Assembly (NCBI RefSeq): GCF_050896395.1
Contig: NZ_JBPBBA010000004.1
Span: forward strand, 131,349-195,348
Source of the DNA: Nioella aestuarii
GTDB taxonomy: Bacteria > Pseudomonadota > Alphaproteobacteria > Rhodobacterales > Rhodobacteraceae
DNA length: 64,000 nucleotides
Reading direction: 5' to 3'
Translations under genes and position numbers: made by a program
The notes under the pieces: generated by a model
Told to the model about the DNA's origin: nothing
Seen by the model: only the letters and a program-made list of their open reading frames with translations
Databases searched by the model: none
Shown: positions 34,732 to 44,016 of the stretch, in pieces
How positions within the stretch are numbered: position 1 is the stretch's first letter
Layout of the letters: each line of letters begins with the position of its first letter

Positions 34732-35707
34732 ATTTCTGAAACGGCTCGTCCTGCTTGCCATCGCGGTGGTTGCACTTGCCGCTGGCCTTTTGTTTCTTGG
34801 CCCGCGAGAACGCATCGAACGCGGCGCACCTGCGTCCCTTGAAGGCAGGGGCATCGCAGAGGTGCTGGCGGCGCGAGAAGCGGCCTTTTCCGACATTACT
34901 CCCGGTACAGAGGCGCGGGTGATCTGGGCCGGTGCACCCGAAACACAGACGCCGCTGTCGATCCTCTACCTGCACGGGTTTTCGGCCACATCTGAAGAAA
35001 TCCGGCCGGTTCCCGACACGGTGGCCGAAGCACTTGGCGCGAACCTGATCTATGCGCGCCTGTCTGGCCATGGTCGCGATGGTGATGCGCTGGCGGCGTC
35101 TACGGCAAGCGAATGGGCCGATGACGCGGCGCTGTTCCTCGATCTGGCACGCATGGCCGGGGAACGGGTGCTGATCATGGGCACCTCGACAGGTGCGACG
35201 CTGGCGGCTTACGCGATGACGGAACCCGACATGGCTGAAAACGTGGCTGGCGTGGTAATGGTGTCGCCCAATTTCCGGGTCGCGAACCCCGCTGCCGCCA
35301 TCACCGAACTGGCCTTTGCACGCCGTCTCGTACCGCTTTTGGCGGGTGAGGAACGAGCATGGGAGGCGTTGAACGAAGGCCATGGTCGCTACTGGACGAC
35401 TCGCTATGGAACCGGGGCCCTGACAAGCCTTGGAACCTTGATGCGAGAGGCAAGGAACCGCGACTACAGCGGTGTTTCGGCACCGGTTCTGGTGATTTTT
35501 TCAGAAAATGATCAGGTGGTTTCGGCAGCGGCCTCTCGTGAGTTTATCGCGGGCTGGGGCGGCCCTGTGACTCTGGCCCCACAGACCCTGCCCGAGACCG
35601 GCGCTGACCCTTATTTCCATGTGATTGCGGGCGATATTCTGAGCCCCGCAATGACCGCGCCAGTGGCGGAAACGATCCTCGAATGGACGGCTGAAATCCT
35701 ACCCTGA
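34724..35707 (+). CDS. Membrane-anchored alpha/beta hydrolase
   Basis: 327-residue protein with an N-terminal membrane anchor (FLKRLVLLAIAVVALAAGLLFLG) and an alpha/beta-hydrolase domain. LYLHGFSAT (oxyanion), GTSTGATLAA (nucleophile Ser), a likely Asp in FSENDQVV and His in FHVIAG. The arrangement suggests a periplasmic-facing or inner-membrane esterase/lysophospholipase. It overlaps the preceding hydrolase by 8 nt, so the pair is co-translated. Confidence 0.85.
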   Translation: MFRFLKRLVLLAIAVVALAAGLLFLGPRERIERGAPASLEGRGIAEVLAAREAAFSDITPGTEARVIWAGAPETQTPLSILYLHGFSATSEEIRPVPDTVAEALGANLIYARLSGHGRDGDALAASTASEWADDAALFLDLARMAGERVLIMGTSTGATLAAYAMTEPDMAENVAGVVMVSPNFRVANPAAAITELAFARRLVPLLAGEERAWEALNEGHGRYWTTRYGTGALTSLGTLMREARNRDYSGVSAPVLVIFSENDQVVSAAASREFIAGWGGPVTLAPQTLPETGADPYFHVIAGDILSPAMTAPVAETILEWTAEILP

Positions 35708-35757
35708 CAAGCGCCTGTTTCGGGGCGGTTTCGGTGGATGGGGTGAAAAACCCCTTG

Positions 35758-35773
35758 CCGAAACCGGTTTCGG
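35758..35773. promoter_or_regulatory. LacI-type operator
   Basis: A perfect 16-bp palindrome, CCGAAACCGGTTTCGG, 33 bp upstream of the LacI-family regulator gene. It fits the central-CG pattern of LacI/AglR operators. Half sites GTTTCGG repeat at 35717-35723 and 35728-35734. It most likely allows autoregulation and repression of the whole carbohydrate operon. Confidence 0.65.
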
Positions 35774-35805
35774 AGCCGAGCGTTTGAGTCGGGAGAAGGA
35801 AAACT

Positions 35806-36861
35806 ATGTCCGTCGTTCAGTTCAAATCCGGCAATCGGGGCCGCGTCACGATCAACGATCTGGCGCAGGAATTGGGGATTGCCAAGGGCACGGTCAGCCG
35901 GGCGCTCAATGGCTATCCTGATATCTCGGATGCGACCCGCCTGAGGGTAACGCGCATGGCCGAGCGCATGGGGTATCGGCCCATGGCGCAGGCGCAGGCG
36001 ATCCGCACCGGGCTGTCCCGGTCTCTTGGGTTGGTTCTGAACGCGGGGCCGGGAAATGCACACAAGCCCTTCCTGACCGATTTCCTCGACGGGATCAGCC
36101 GCGCCGCTTCGGAAGAGGCCTGGTCCCTGACCGTCGCCACCGCCTTTGACGAGGAAGACGAGGTCGCCACAATGGCGCGACTTGTCGAGGAGCGGAAGGT
36201 TGATGGGTTCATCCTGCCACGTACCAAGATCCAGGATGCGCGCATCGACTTGCTGCGCAAATTGGAGGTTCCGTTTGTGCTCTATGGCCGCACAGGTGAC
36301 CCCAAGGGCTGTGCCTGGTTCGACATTTCGGGCGAAGATGCCATGCGGGACGGGGTCTTGCGTATGGCGGGGATGGGACACCAGCGGATTGGCTTCATCA
36401 ACGGTCTTACAGTCTACAATTACGCCACGCTGCGCCTTGACGGTTTCAAAGAGGGGCTGTCCAAAGCAGGCCTTCAGGTTGACGCCAACCTGATCCGAGA
36501 CGGCGCAACCACCATCGCATCGGGTGAGGCCCTGGGGCATGAGCTGTTGGATCAGCCCAATCCACCCACGGCGATTGTCTGTGCATTGGATCTGGCAGCG
36601 CTTGGGGTTTACCGCGCAGCAGAGGCGCGGGGGCTTGTCATCGGTCGCGACCTGTCGGTCCTGTCCTACGATGGCATTCCAGAGGCGGCCACAGCAACGC
36701 CTCCGCTGACCACTTACGCGGTCGATACCCGCGCTGCAGGCGCGCGTTTGGCAAAGATGCTGTTTGCCCTGATCCGGGGGGCCGCCCCCGACAAACTACG
36801 CGAAACCGTCCCGGCCCATCTGATCGCTCGCGGTTCTGATGGACGGGCACCCAATACCTGA
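35806..36861 (+). CDS. LacI family transcriptional regulator
   Basis: 351-residue repressor. The helix-turn-helix (VTINDLAQELGIAKGTVSRALNGYPDISD, about 14-45) and hinge are at the N-terminus, followed by a periplasmic-binding-protein-like ligand domain (SLGLVLNAGPGN, then VLSYDGIPEA near the end). It heads the carbohydrate ABC operon, with a 16-bp operator just upstream, so it likely represses the operon until a sugar or glycoside binds. Confidence 0.93.
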   Translation: MSVVQFKSGNRGRVTINDLAQELGIAKGTVSRALNGYPDISDATRLRVTRMAERMGYRPMAQAQAIRTGLSRSLGLVLNAGPGNAHKPFLTDFLDGISRAASEEAWSLTVATAFDEEDEVATMARLVEERKVDGFILPRTKIQDARIDLLRKLEVPFVLYGRTGDPKGCAWFDISGEDAMRDGVLRMAGMGHQRIGFINGLTVYNYATLRLDGFKEGLSKAGLQVDANLIRDGATTIASGEALGHELLDQPNPPTAIVCALDLAALGVYRAAEARGLVIGRDLSVLSYDGIPEAATATPPLTTYAVDTRAAGARLAKMLFALIRGAAPDKLRETVPAHLIARGSDGRAPNT

Positions 36862-36906
36862 GTGCCGGGTGAACCCGGCGAAAGAGACCAACCAAGGGAG
36901 TGAACT

Positions 36907-38259
36907 ATGACTTTGATGACCAAGACAGGACGGGCTTTGCTGCTGGCAGCTGCCTCGACCCTGGCGCTCAGCGCCGCTGCCGGGGCGGACACGATCCGCT
37001 TCTGGACCACGGAAGAACAACCCGAACGTCTTGCCCGGCAAGAGGCAATGGCTGCGGACTTCACCGAAGAAACCGGCATCGAAGTGGAGGTTATCCCGGT
37101 CACCGAATCCGATCTGGGCACCCGCGCAACGGCGGCCTTTGCGGCTGGTGATCTGCCCGACGTGATCTACCATCCGCTGCAATACGCACTGCCTTGGGCA
37201 GAGGCGGGCATTCTCGACACCGACGCCGCATCTGATGTGATCGACGTGCTCGGCATGGAGACTTTCGCATCCGGCGCGCTGGAAATGGCTGCAACGCCGG
37301 ACGGCTATGCCTCGGTACCGGTGGATGGCTGGACGCAGATGATCGTCTATCGCGCCGACCTGTTTGCGGAAAACGGGCTGGAGCCGCCCAACACCTACGC
37401 AAACGTGCTGGCTGCCATCGAAGCTCTGCACAATCCGCCAGAGATGTTCGGCTTCGTCGCCGCAACCAAGGTGGACGAAAACTTCATGAGCCAGGTTCTG
37501 GAACATGTCTTCCTTGCCAACGGCGTGTCGCCAGTGGACGAAGACGGTGTTGCTGAACTGGATGTGGACGCCACCACCGAGGTTTTGGAATTCTACCGTG
37601 CCATCGTGGAGGCAAGCCCGGAAGGTGAACTCTTCTGGCAGCAATCTCGCGAGCTTTACTTCGCGGGCCGCGCGGCGATGATTATCTGGTCGCCCTTTAT
37701 CCTTGATGAACTGGCCGGTCTGCGTGACAGCGCCCCGCCCACCATCAACGATGATCCGACCAGCCGGGATCTGGCTGCCGCGACTGGCATCGTGACCAAC
37801 TTTGCTGGTCCCTCGAACCCCGATGGGGCAGCTTGGGGCGATGTGCGTTACTTCGGGATCACCGCTGATGCGGATACCGATGCGGCGATGCAGTTCGTGG
37901 AATACTCCATGAACGAAGGCTACACCGCGACGCTGGCCATCGCACCCGAGGGCAAGTTTCCGGTCCGCCGCGGCACTGCGGAAGACCCCACGGCCTTCGC
38001 AGATGCATGGGCCGAGCTTGAGGTTGGCGTCGACCGCCGCGCACCGCTTGGCGAGCTCTACGCTCAGGAGATGATCGACGAAATCGTCGGCGGCCTGGAT
38101 GTCGCACAGCGTTGGGGTGTTGCAGAGGGCCAGCTGGCGCTGGCAAGCCGCATCATCAACAGCCAGGTCATCAACCGCTTGGTGCGTGAATATATCGATG
38201 GCGAGCGTGATGCCGCCGCGACGGTCGCGCTTATGAACGAAGAAATAGCTGGCCTCTGA
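36907..38259 (+). CDS. ABC transporter sugar-binding protein
   Basis: 450-residue periplasmic solute-binding protein of the carbohydrate uptake family 1. Signal peptide to about GADT, then IRFWTTEEQPERLARQEAMAADFTEETG, and a DLPDVIYHPLQY segment. AAGGGAG is 6 nt upstream. The neighbouring GH63-like hydrolase suggests a small glycoside substrate, possibly glucosylglycerate or trehalose-like, but the protein alone does not reveal it. Confidence 0.9.
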   Translation: MTLMTKTGRALLLAAASTLALSAAAGADTIRFWTTEEQPERLARQEAMAADFTEETGIEVEVIPVTESDLGTRATAAFAAGDLPDVIYHPLQYALPWAEAGILDTDAASDVIDVLGMETFASGALEMAATPDGYASVPVDGWTQMIVYRADLFAENGLEPPNTYANVLAAIEALHNPPEMFGFVAATKVDENFMSQVLEHVFLANGVSPVDEDGVAELDVDATTEVLEFYRAIVEASPEGELFWQQSRELYFAGRAAMIIWSPFILDELAGLRDSAPPTINDDPTSRDLAAATGIVTNFAGPSNPDGAAWGDVRYFGITADADTDAAMQFVEYSMNEGYTATLAIAPEGKFPVRRGTAEDPTAFADAWAELEVGVDRRAPLGELYAQEMIDEIVGGLDVAQRWGVAEGQLALASRIINSQVINRLVREYIDGERDAAATVALMNEEIAGL

Positions 38260-38338
38260 TAGGTCTGCTTCCTCCTGGCCCCGGTTTCCTCAATCAACCG
38301 GGGCCACCCCTTTCCTTATTATTAACCGGAGCGGATGA

Positions 38339-39583
38339 ATGACCTCTGCCGTCCCCCCAAAGGGCACCGGCCCCCTTGCGCGCCGTGAAGCGCGACTGGC
38401 CTGGGGCCTTCTGTTGCCGACCCTCTCGGCGGTGGCGTTGGTGGTGATCCTTCCGCTTCTCGCGATCTTCTGGATCAGCGTGAAGCCGGTGGAACTGGCC
38501 GACCTGCGCGCCCCTGCTCCGGTTGCGAGTGAACAGATGCGAGGCCGCCCATCTGACGCGGGCGACGACGCCACATGGCAATTCCGGATCCGCAATTCCT
38601 CGCCCGAAGAGGTGATCACCGGAGTTACCCTGCGCGATGCATTGCCATTAGGCTTCATGCCGGGCGAGATTGACCCGCGCTGCACCTTGTCCGGTTCAGA
38701 CCTGTTCTGCGATCTTGGCGATCTCGACGGCGGTCAGAGAGAAACCATCGCGATCGAAGGCACTGTATCGCAAGACTATTTCGACAATGAAACAGATGTC
38801 GACGATGTCGAGCCGGTTTTGACTGGCGAAGCGGATTTCATCCTGACCAATGCGGAATTCACCTTCGAGAACTTTGCCCGCTTGTTTGATAGCCGAGACT
38901 TCTGGGCGGTGATCTGGGCGACCATGTTCTATACCATCGTGGGCACAATCGGTGCGCTTGTCGTCGGGCTGTTTGCGGCACTGCTCTTGAACCGCAGCTT
39001 TCGGGGGCAGGGAATTCTGCGCGGGTTCTTCTTGTTCCCCTATGTTGCGCCGGTGATTGCGGTGGCGTTTTCGTGGGTGATTTTGTTCGATCCGTTCTCA
39101 GGCTCGGTGAATGCGCTCTTGGTGCAGATGGGCGTGGCCGAGAGCAGCATCAACTTCTTCGGGGAACGCCCGCTGGCGCTGATCATGGTGACGGTGTTCG
39201 AGATCTGGCGCTATTTCCCACTGTCTTTCCTGTTCATCCTCGCGCGGATGCAATCCATTGATACGGATATGTACGAGGCTGCCGATATGGATGGGGCGAG
39301 CCCTTTTCAAAAGTTCCGGTACCTCAGCCTGCCGCAACTGATGGGCATCCTTAGCGTACTGTTTTTGCTGCGCTTTATTTGGACGTTCAACAAGTTTGAC
39401 GACATCTTCCTGCTGACCGGCGGCAATGCCGGGACGCGGACGCTGACGGTCAATGTCTACGAGCAGGCCTTCGAGCTGTCCAATATCGGCGCGGGCGCGG
39501 CTGTGGCAGTTGTGATCCTGTTGTGTCTGCTGGCATTTTCCTGGGGCTTCTTCCGCTTCATGTCGCGGGAGGAGGGGCTATGA
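38339..39583 (+). CDS. ABC transporter permease with DUF11-like periplasmic insert
   Basis: 414-residue MalF/AglF-type permease. After the first membrane helix (about 20-45) a periplasmic insert of about 110 residues (about 50-160) contains a DUF11-like beta domain: WQFRIRNSSPEEVITGVTL, RDALPLGFMPG, and a Cys pair (DPRCTLSGSDLFCDLGDL). The remaining five helices carry the binding-protein-dependent transport motif EAADMDGASPFQKFRYLSLP. MalF has a different P2 loop in the same position, so the domain may contact the binding protein. Co-transcribed with the binding protein, 79 nt away. Confidence 0.88.
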   Translation: MTSAVPPKGTGPLARREARLAWGLLLPTLSAVALVVILPLLAIFWISVKPVELADLRAPAPVASEQMRGRPSDAGDDATWQFRIRNSSPEEVITGVTLRDALPLGFMPGEIDPRCTLSGSDLFCDLGDLDGGQRETIAIEGTVSQDYFDNETDVDDVEPVLTGEADFILTNAEFTFENFARLFDSRDFWAVIWATMFYTIVGTIGALVVGLFAALLLNRSFRGQGILRGFFLFPYVAPVIAVAFSWVILFDPFSGSVNALLVQMGVAESSINFFGERPLALIMVTVFEIWRYFPLSFLFILARMQSIDTDMYEAADMDGASPFQKFRYLSLPQLMGILSVLFLLRFIWTFNKFDDIFLLTGGNAGTRTLTVNVYEQAFELSNIGAGAAVAVVILLCLLAFSWGFFRFMSREEGL

Positions 39584-39767
39584 GGACAGGTTATTTTCCT
39601 GCTTTCGGCGTCGATCCGTGTGTGCTTTCCGGGCGTGAAACCGCCGTTGCCGCCCGTACACCGGGCGTACACCCCCCATACATCCCCCGTGGATACGCAG
39701 GACCGCTATCCGCGGGCTGTGGCGGCACCCGCCGGAGCATTCCACTAAATCTGAAGGAGGCGGCGCA

Positions 39768-40982
39768 ATGAGCAGGCTTTGGCATGGGGCCTTCGTCGGG
39801 CCGCAGATAGGTATCCTCTGGGCCTTCGTGATTTCGGTCTCGGTTTCGGTTCTTCTGTCCTTTACGACCGGCGGTGCCTTTCGGCCGGGGCTGCTCGGCA
39901 TTGTGATCAGCGGCGCGGTTCTGGGTCTGGCTGGTGTTCGCCAACCCGGTGCGCCCGCGCTGGTCGCTCTGGGGGTCGCGCTGGGCGTAGGGCTTGGGTT
40001 CACTCCTGTGGCGCCGATCCTGTTCGGGGACGGCACAGAAGTTGCTCTGAAGCTGTTGGCCGGGGCCCTGTTCGGCCTTTTCACGGGGTGGCCGCTTTCC
40101 ACCATGTTGGCCGAAAGCCCCGCAGGGGCGATGACCCGGCATGAATTCGAAGAGGCTGAGATCCGGTTTCTGTCCGGGTTTGGCTATGTGTTCTTCACCG
40201 CGATTGTGGCCATTCCTTTCTACGTGATGGTGATGACCAGCCTGAAAAGCCAGGGCGAATTGATTGCAAATCCACTCGATTTCACCATCGACCTGAGCCA
40301 GGGCTGGGGCCTTTTCCGGTCCTATGTGGAGCTGTTCCGAGACTTCAATTTCGGCCGCTATATGTGGACCAGCTTTTTCGTCTCGGTGCTGACGGTGTTC
40401 ATTACCCTGGCCTTCAGCATCCCCGGCGCCTACGCGGTCGCGCGACTGCGCTTTAAGGGGCAGAAGACCATGGGCCGGTCGATCCTGCTGATCTACATGG
40501 TGCCGATGATCGTGCTGGCGCTGCCGATCTACATCGTCTTCTCGATGACGGGTTTGCGTAACTCGATCCTGGGCATCGTGATGATCTATCCGGTCACGAC
40601 GATCCCTGTCGCGCTTTATATGTTGCAGGGCTATTTCCGCGGGCTGCCTGCCGAGGTTGAAGAAGCGGGCCTGATGGACGGGCTAAGCCGCTTGAAAGTG
40701 ATCTGGAAGATCACCCTGCCGCTGTCGTTGCCCGCGCTGGCGAGCGTGTCGCTCTATGTTTTCATGATCGCGTGGAACGAGTTCCTGTTGGCCTTCATGC
40801 TGCTCGATGATCCGTCACGCTTCACGCTGACGCGCGGGGTGGCGATGCTGAACAGCTCGGAAGTGCCGCGACAGCACCTTATGGCGGGGGCGGTCATCGC
40901 CACCCTGCCGGTTATGGCCCTGTTCCTGGGGCTGGAGAAATTCATGACACGCGGATTGACCGCGGGGTCGGTCAAGGGATGA
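39768..40982 (+). CDS. ABC transporter permease with N-terminal membrane extension
   Basis: 404-residue MalG/AglG-type permease. The C-terminal ~270 residues are standard, with six helices and the EAA motif (VEEAGLMDGLSRLKVIWKITLP). The first ~130 residues are extra, with about four hydrophobic segments (IGILWAFVISVSVSVLLSF, PGLLGIVISGAVLGLAGV, ALVALGVALGVGLGF, ALKLLAGALFGLFTGW). Ribosome-binding site AAGGAGG is 6 nt upstream. 184 bp separate it from the other permease gene; it overlaps the hydrolase gene by 4 nt. Confidence 0.88.
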   Translation: MSRLWHGAFVGPQIGILWAFVISVSVSVLLSFTTGGAFRPGLLGIVISGAVLGLAGVRQPGAPALVALGVALGVGLGFTPVAPILFGDGTEVALKLLAGALFGLFTGWPLSTMLAESPAGAMTRHEFEEAEIRFLSGFGYVFFTAIVAIPFYVMVMTSLKSQGELIANPLDFTIDLSQGWGLFRSYVELFRDFNFGRYMWTSFFVSVLTVFITLAFSIPGAYAVARLRFKGQKTMGRSILLIYMVPMIVLALPIYIVFSMTGLRNSILGIVMIYPVTTIPVALYMLQGYFRGLPAEVEEAGLMDGLSRLKVIWKITLPLSLPALASVSLYVFMIAWNEFLLAFMLLDDPSRFTLTRGVAMLNSSEVPRQHLMAGAVIATLPVMALFLGLEKFMTRGLTAGSVKG

Positions 40983-42280
40983 CGGGTATGTTCGATATGA
41001 CGACAGAGCGGGTTGATCAACTGGATGCCGAGGCCCGCAGGATCCTGCGCCTGAACGATCGCGGAGGGTATACCGTGCCGACGGCGGGGCTCTATCCCTA
41101 CCAATGGAACTGGGACAGCGCCTTTGCTGCTTTTGGCTTTGCCGCGTTCGATATCGACCGGGCCTGGACTGAGCTGGAAACCCTCATGGCGGGCCAGTGG
41201 GAAAACGGCATGGTGCCGCATATCCAATTCCACGTTTCCGATCCGGGCTATTTTCCCGGTGCGGATGTCTGGGGCACAGACGGGGCTGTCGGCAAAGGTG
41301 AGGGCCGGGTTGCCTCTTCGGGGATCAGCCAGCCCGCGGTTGCAGCCAGCTTTGCCTGGCGGATCTACCAAAAAGATCCGGGCGCGGGCATGGCGCGGTT
41401 GCGGGGAATGTTCCCGCGCCTGATGGCGTTTCATCGATGGTTCATCGCGGCACGGGCGGAATCCGGCGCTGTGGCGATCAGCCATCCTTGGGAAGCAGGG
41501 CGCGACAACGCACCGGATTGGGACGAGGCGATGGCAGGGTTCGAACCCGAGGGAGTCGCCGCCTATACCCGCCGAGACACGGGCCATGTGGATCCCAAGA
41601 TGCGGCCAACAAAGGCCGACTACGATCGCTATATCTGGCTGGTGCAGTTTGGCCGCGAACGCAAATGGGATGATGCGGCGATTGCGGCAGAGAGCCCGTT
41701 CCGCGTGGCCGACCCGACGCTGACCTTTACATTGATGCGGGCCTGCCGGGATCTGGCCCGGATCGCGGATGCCTTGGGCGAGGACCGCACAGAGATTGAC
41801 GGCTGGATCACGCGGTTGGAAGCCGGGGCCGAGACATTGTGGAATCCCGATACCGCCTGTTACGACAGCCGCAACCTGCGGACCGGACGGCTGGCGGGTT
41901 GTGTCACCAATGCCTCTTTCCTTGGCTGGTGGGGAGGGCTGCGCGATGGCCAGCCTCTGGACACCCTGCACAGGATATTGGCCGCCGCCCCCTATTCGGT
42001 GCCGAGCTACGACCCGACGAGCCCGAAATTCGAGGGGCTGCGCTATTGGCGCGGGCCGGTCTGGGGGGTCATGAACATGATGGTGGGCGTCGGGTTGGCC
42101 GAAGCGGGCTTGAAAACCGAGGCGGAGCGCGTGCGCAGCGACACCGCTCGGTTGATTTCCGAGCATGGATTTGCCGAATATTTCGACCCACATAACGGAA
42201 CGCCTGCCGGTGGAGGAACCTTCACCTGGACGGCGGCAATCTGGCTCGGATGGGCCTCTCCCAATGCAGAGGAGCTGTGA
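40979..42280 (+). CDS. GH63-like glycoside hydrolase (mannosyl/glucosylglycerate hydrolase type)
   Basis: 433-residue cytoplasmic enzyme, no signal peptide, with the (alpha/alpha)6 fold of the MGH1/GH63 family: LYPYQWNWDSAFAAFG, WENGMVPHIQFH, SGISQPAVAAS, HPWEAGRDNAPDWD, and YWRGPVWGVMNMM. The likely acid Asp (in GRDNAPDWD) and base Glu (in GFAEYFDPHNG) fall in conserved positions. Known relatives hydrolyse glucosylglycerate or mannosylglycerate. Being inside a sugar-transport operon, it probably cleaves the imported compound. Confidence 0.8.
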   Translation: MTGMFDMTTERVDQLDAEARRILRLNDRGGYTVPTAGLYPYQWNWDSAFAAFGFAAFDIDRAWTELETLMAGQWENGMVPHIQFHVSDPGYFPGADVWGTDGAVGKGEGRVASSGISQPAVAASFAWRIYQKDPGAGMARLRGMFPRLMAFHRWFIAARAESGAVAISHPWEAGRDNAPDWDEAMAGFEPEGVAAYTRRDTGHVDPKMRPTKADYDRYIWLVQFGRERKWDDAAIAAESPFRVADPTLTFTLMRACRDLARIADALGEDRTEIDGWITRLEAGAETLWNPDTACYDSRNLRTGRLAGCVTNASFLGWWGGLRDGQPLDTLHRILAAAPYSVPSYDPTSPKFEGLRYWRGPVWGVMNMMVGVGLAEAGLKTEAERVRSDTARLISEHGFAEYFDPHNGTPAGGGTFTWTAAIWLGWASPNAEEL

Positions 42281-42283
42281 GCC

Positions 42284-43336
42284 ATGGGCGCTATCACGTT
42301 GAATGCCGTTGAGAAATGGTACGGTGACGTTCAGGTCATCAAGGGTGTGGATCTTGAGATCAATGACGGGGAGTTCGTCATTTTCGTGGGGCCGTCGGGC
42401 TGCGGGAAATCGACCTTGCTGCGGATGATCGCCGGTCTGGAAGAAACCAGTCGGGGTCAGGTGATGATCGACGGGCGTGATGCCACGGCAGAGCCGCCAT
42501 CGAAACGCGGTCTGGCGATGGTGTTCCAGAGCTATGCACTCTATCCGCATATGTCGGTGGCCGAAAACATGGGGTTTTCCCTGAAAACCGCAGGCGCACC
42601 AAAGGCAGAAATTGAAGAGAAAGTGGCCGAGGCCGCCCGTGCGCTGCGGCTGGAGGAGTATCTGGAACGCCGGCCAAAAGACCTGTCGGGCGGACAGCGC
42701 CAGCGGGTTGCCATCGGCAGATCCATCGTGCGTGACCCCACGGCGTTTCTATTCGATGAACCTCTATCCAATCTGGACGCGGCGCTGCGGGTCGAGATGC
42801 GGTACGAAATCGCCAAGCTGCATGAACAGCTCGATTCCACCATGATCTATGTGACCCACGATCAGGTCGAGGCCATGACGCTGGCGGACCGGATCGTGGT
42901 GCTGAGCGCGGGAAAGATCGAGCAGGTGGGCAGCCCGAGGGAATTGTATGAACGGCCTGGAAATCTGTTCGTGGCGCAGTTCATCGGCAGCCCCAAGATG
43001 AACATCCTGCCCTGCACGGTCAGCGGGGGCGCTTTCCATATTCAGGATGGGCGCAGCGGACCGGCACAAGGCGCGGATGGCGCTGTCAATCTTGGGATTC
43101 GTCCCGAGGCCATCGAATTGGGAGAGCCGGGAACCGGTCATTTGGATGGCGTGGTCGACCTTGTTGAGTATCTTGGCGCTGACAACTATCTGGTGATCGA
43201 TTGCGGCACATCAGGCAAGTTGACTGTTCGCGCCGATGGTGAAGAAGTCATTCGCGTGGGCGATCAGGTCGGACTTTGCTTCTCAGAGGGCAGAACCCAC
43301 TTCTTCGACACGGCTGGACTGGCCTTGCAGATGTAA
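42284..43336 (+). CDS. Carbohydrate ABC transporter ATP-binding protein (UgpC/MalK-like)
   Basis: 350-residue ATPase. Walker A GPSGCGKST, Q-loop FQSYALYPHMSV, signature LSGGQRQR, Walker B FLFDEPLSNLD, H-loop VTHDQVEAM and a C-terminal TOBE domain, the standard MalK/UgpC/MsmK arrangement. It completes the operon 3 nt after the GH63-like gene; it energises both permeases. Confidence 0.93.
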   Translation: MGAITLNAVEKWYGDVQVIKGVDLEINDGEFVIFVGPSGCGKSTLLRMIAGLEETSRGQVMIDGRDATAEPPSKRGLAMVFQSYALYPHMSVAENMGFSLKTAGAPKAEIEEKVAEAARALRLEEYLERRPKDLSGGQRQRVAIGRSIVRDPTAFLFDEPLSNLDAALRVEMRYEIAKLHEQLDSTMIYVTHDQVEAMTLADRIVVLSAGKIEQVGSPRELYERPGNLFVAQFIGSPKMNILPCTVSGGAFHIQDGRSGPAQGADGAVNLGIRPEAIELGEPGTGHLDGVVDLVEYLGADNYLVIDCGTSGKLTVRADGEEVIRVGDQVGLCFSEGRTHFFDTAGLALQM

Positions 43337-43371
43337 AACAGTTGCCATGAAGAGGGGGCTCTGCAACTCTG

Positions 43372-43389
43372 CTGAAAAGTCATTTTCAG
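43372..43389. other. Inverted repeat between the ABC ATPase and the secreted protein
   Basis: Perfect 7-bp stem CTGAAAA / TTTTCAG with a 4-nt loop, directly before the ribosome-binding site of the next gene. It may be a weak terminator of the carbohydrate operon or an RNA structure affecting translation. Confidence 0.35.
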
Positions 43390-43402
43390 ACAGGGGTATT
43401 TC

Positions 43403-43993
43403 ATGAGCCTGCTCAAATCTGTGTCTATAGGGCTGATGTCACTGGCTCTTGCCGGGCCTTCTATGGCGCAGGACTGGGGGATTGAGTCCGAGTTCTCACA
43501 AGGCTGGTTCTTTGCCGGTACCGGCACTGATGGCGGACCGATCAGTTTCAATTGCGCCGGGCATTACCCAACCGCAGATTGGTCCTATGGCGAGGGCGGC
43601 GGGCCCTATGATCCCTATATCATTCATGTCTCGATGACCGAGGCGCTCGGCCCGATTGACTGGAGCCAACCCGACGCCGGACGCCGGTCGGACATTATCT
43701 TTTCCATCGGCGGTCTTGGGTATCAGTTTCCACAGGTTCAGTGGAACGACATGCTTGGTGATTGGGGTGTTGTGATTTCCATGGGCGATCCGCTGATCAC
43801 CGCGTTGCTGGCCGGCGGCCCAAGCGAGCTGTGGGCCGGGGATCAGCGCATCGCGCAGCTTTCGGGCACTGGGATTTCGGCCAATCTTGCGCAGGCCATT
43901 CGGTTCTGCGATGGCCATTGGGCAGCCATGGGGGTGCAGGTGCCCCAACATGCGGCACAGACCGTCATGACACTGCGCGCGCAGGGTGGGTAG
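43403..43993 (+). CDS. Hypothetical secreted protein
   Basis: 196-residue protein with a clear signal peptide (SVSIGLMSLALAGPSMAQDW). The mature part has two Cys (FNCAGHYP and IRFCDGHWA), suggesting a single disulfide, and no domain I recognise. It follows the carbohydrate operon by 66 bp with an inverted repeat between, so its co-regulation is uncertain. Confidence 0.6.
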   Translation: MSLLKSVSIGLMSLALAGPSMAQDWGIESEFSQGWFFAGTGTDGGPISFNCAGHYPTADWSYGEGGGPYDPYIIHVSMTEALGPIDWSQPDAGRRSDIIFSIGGLGYQFPQVQWNDMLGDWGVVISMGDPLITALLAGGPSELWAGDQRIAQLSGTGISANLAQAIRFCDGHWAAMGVQVPQHAAQTVMTLRAQGG

Positions 43994-44016
43994 GTATTTT
44001 TCATAGGGTTGAGTAA

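Noticed and set aside
40754..42550. 598-codon minus-strand frame over the GH63-like gene
   Set aside because: Shadow of a gene with clear conserved motifs on the plus strand.
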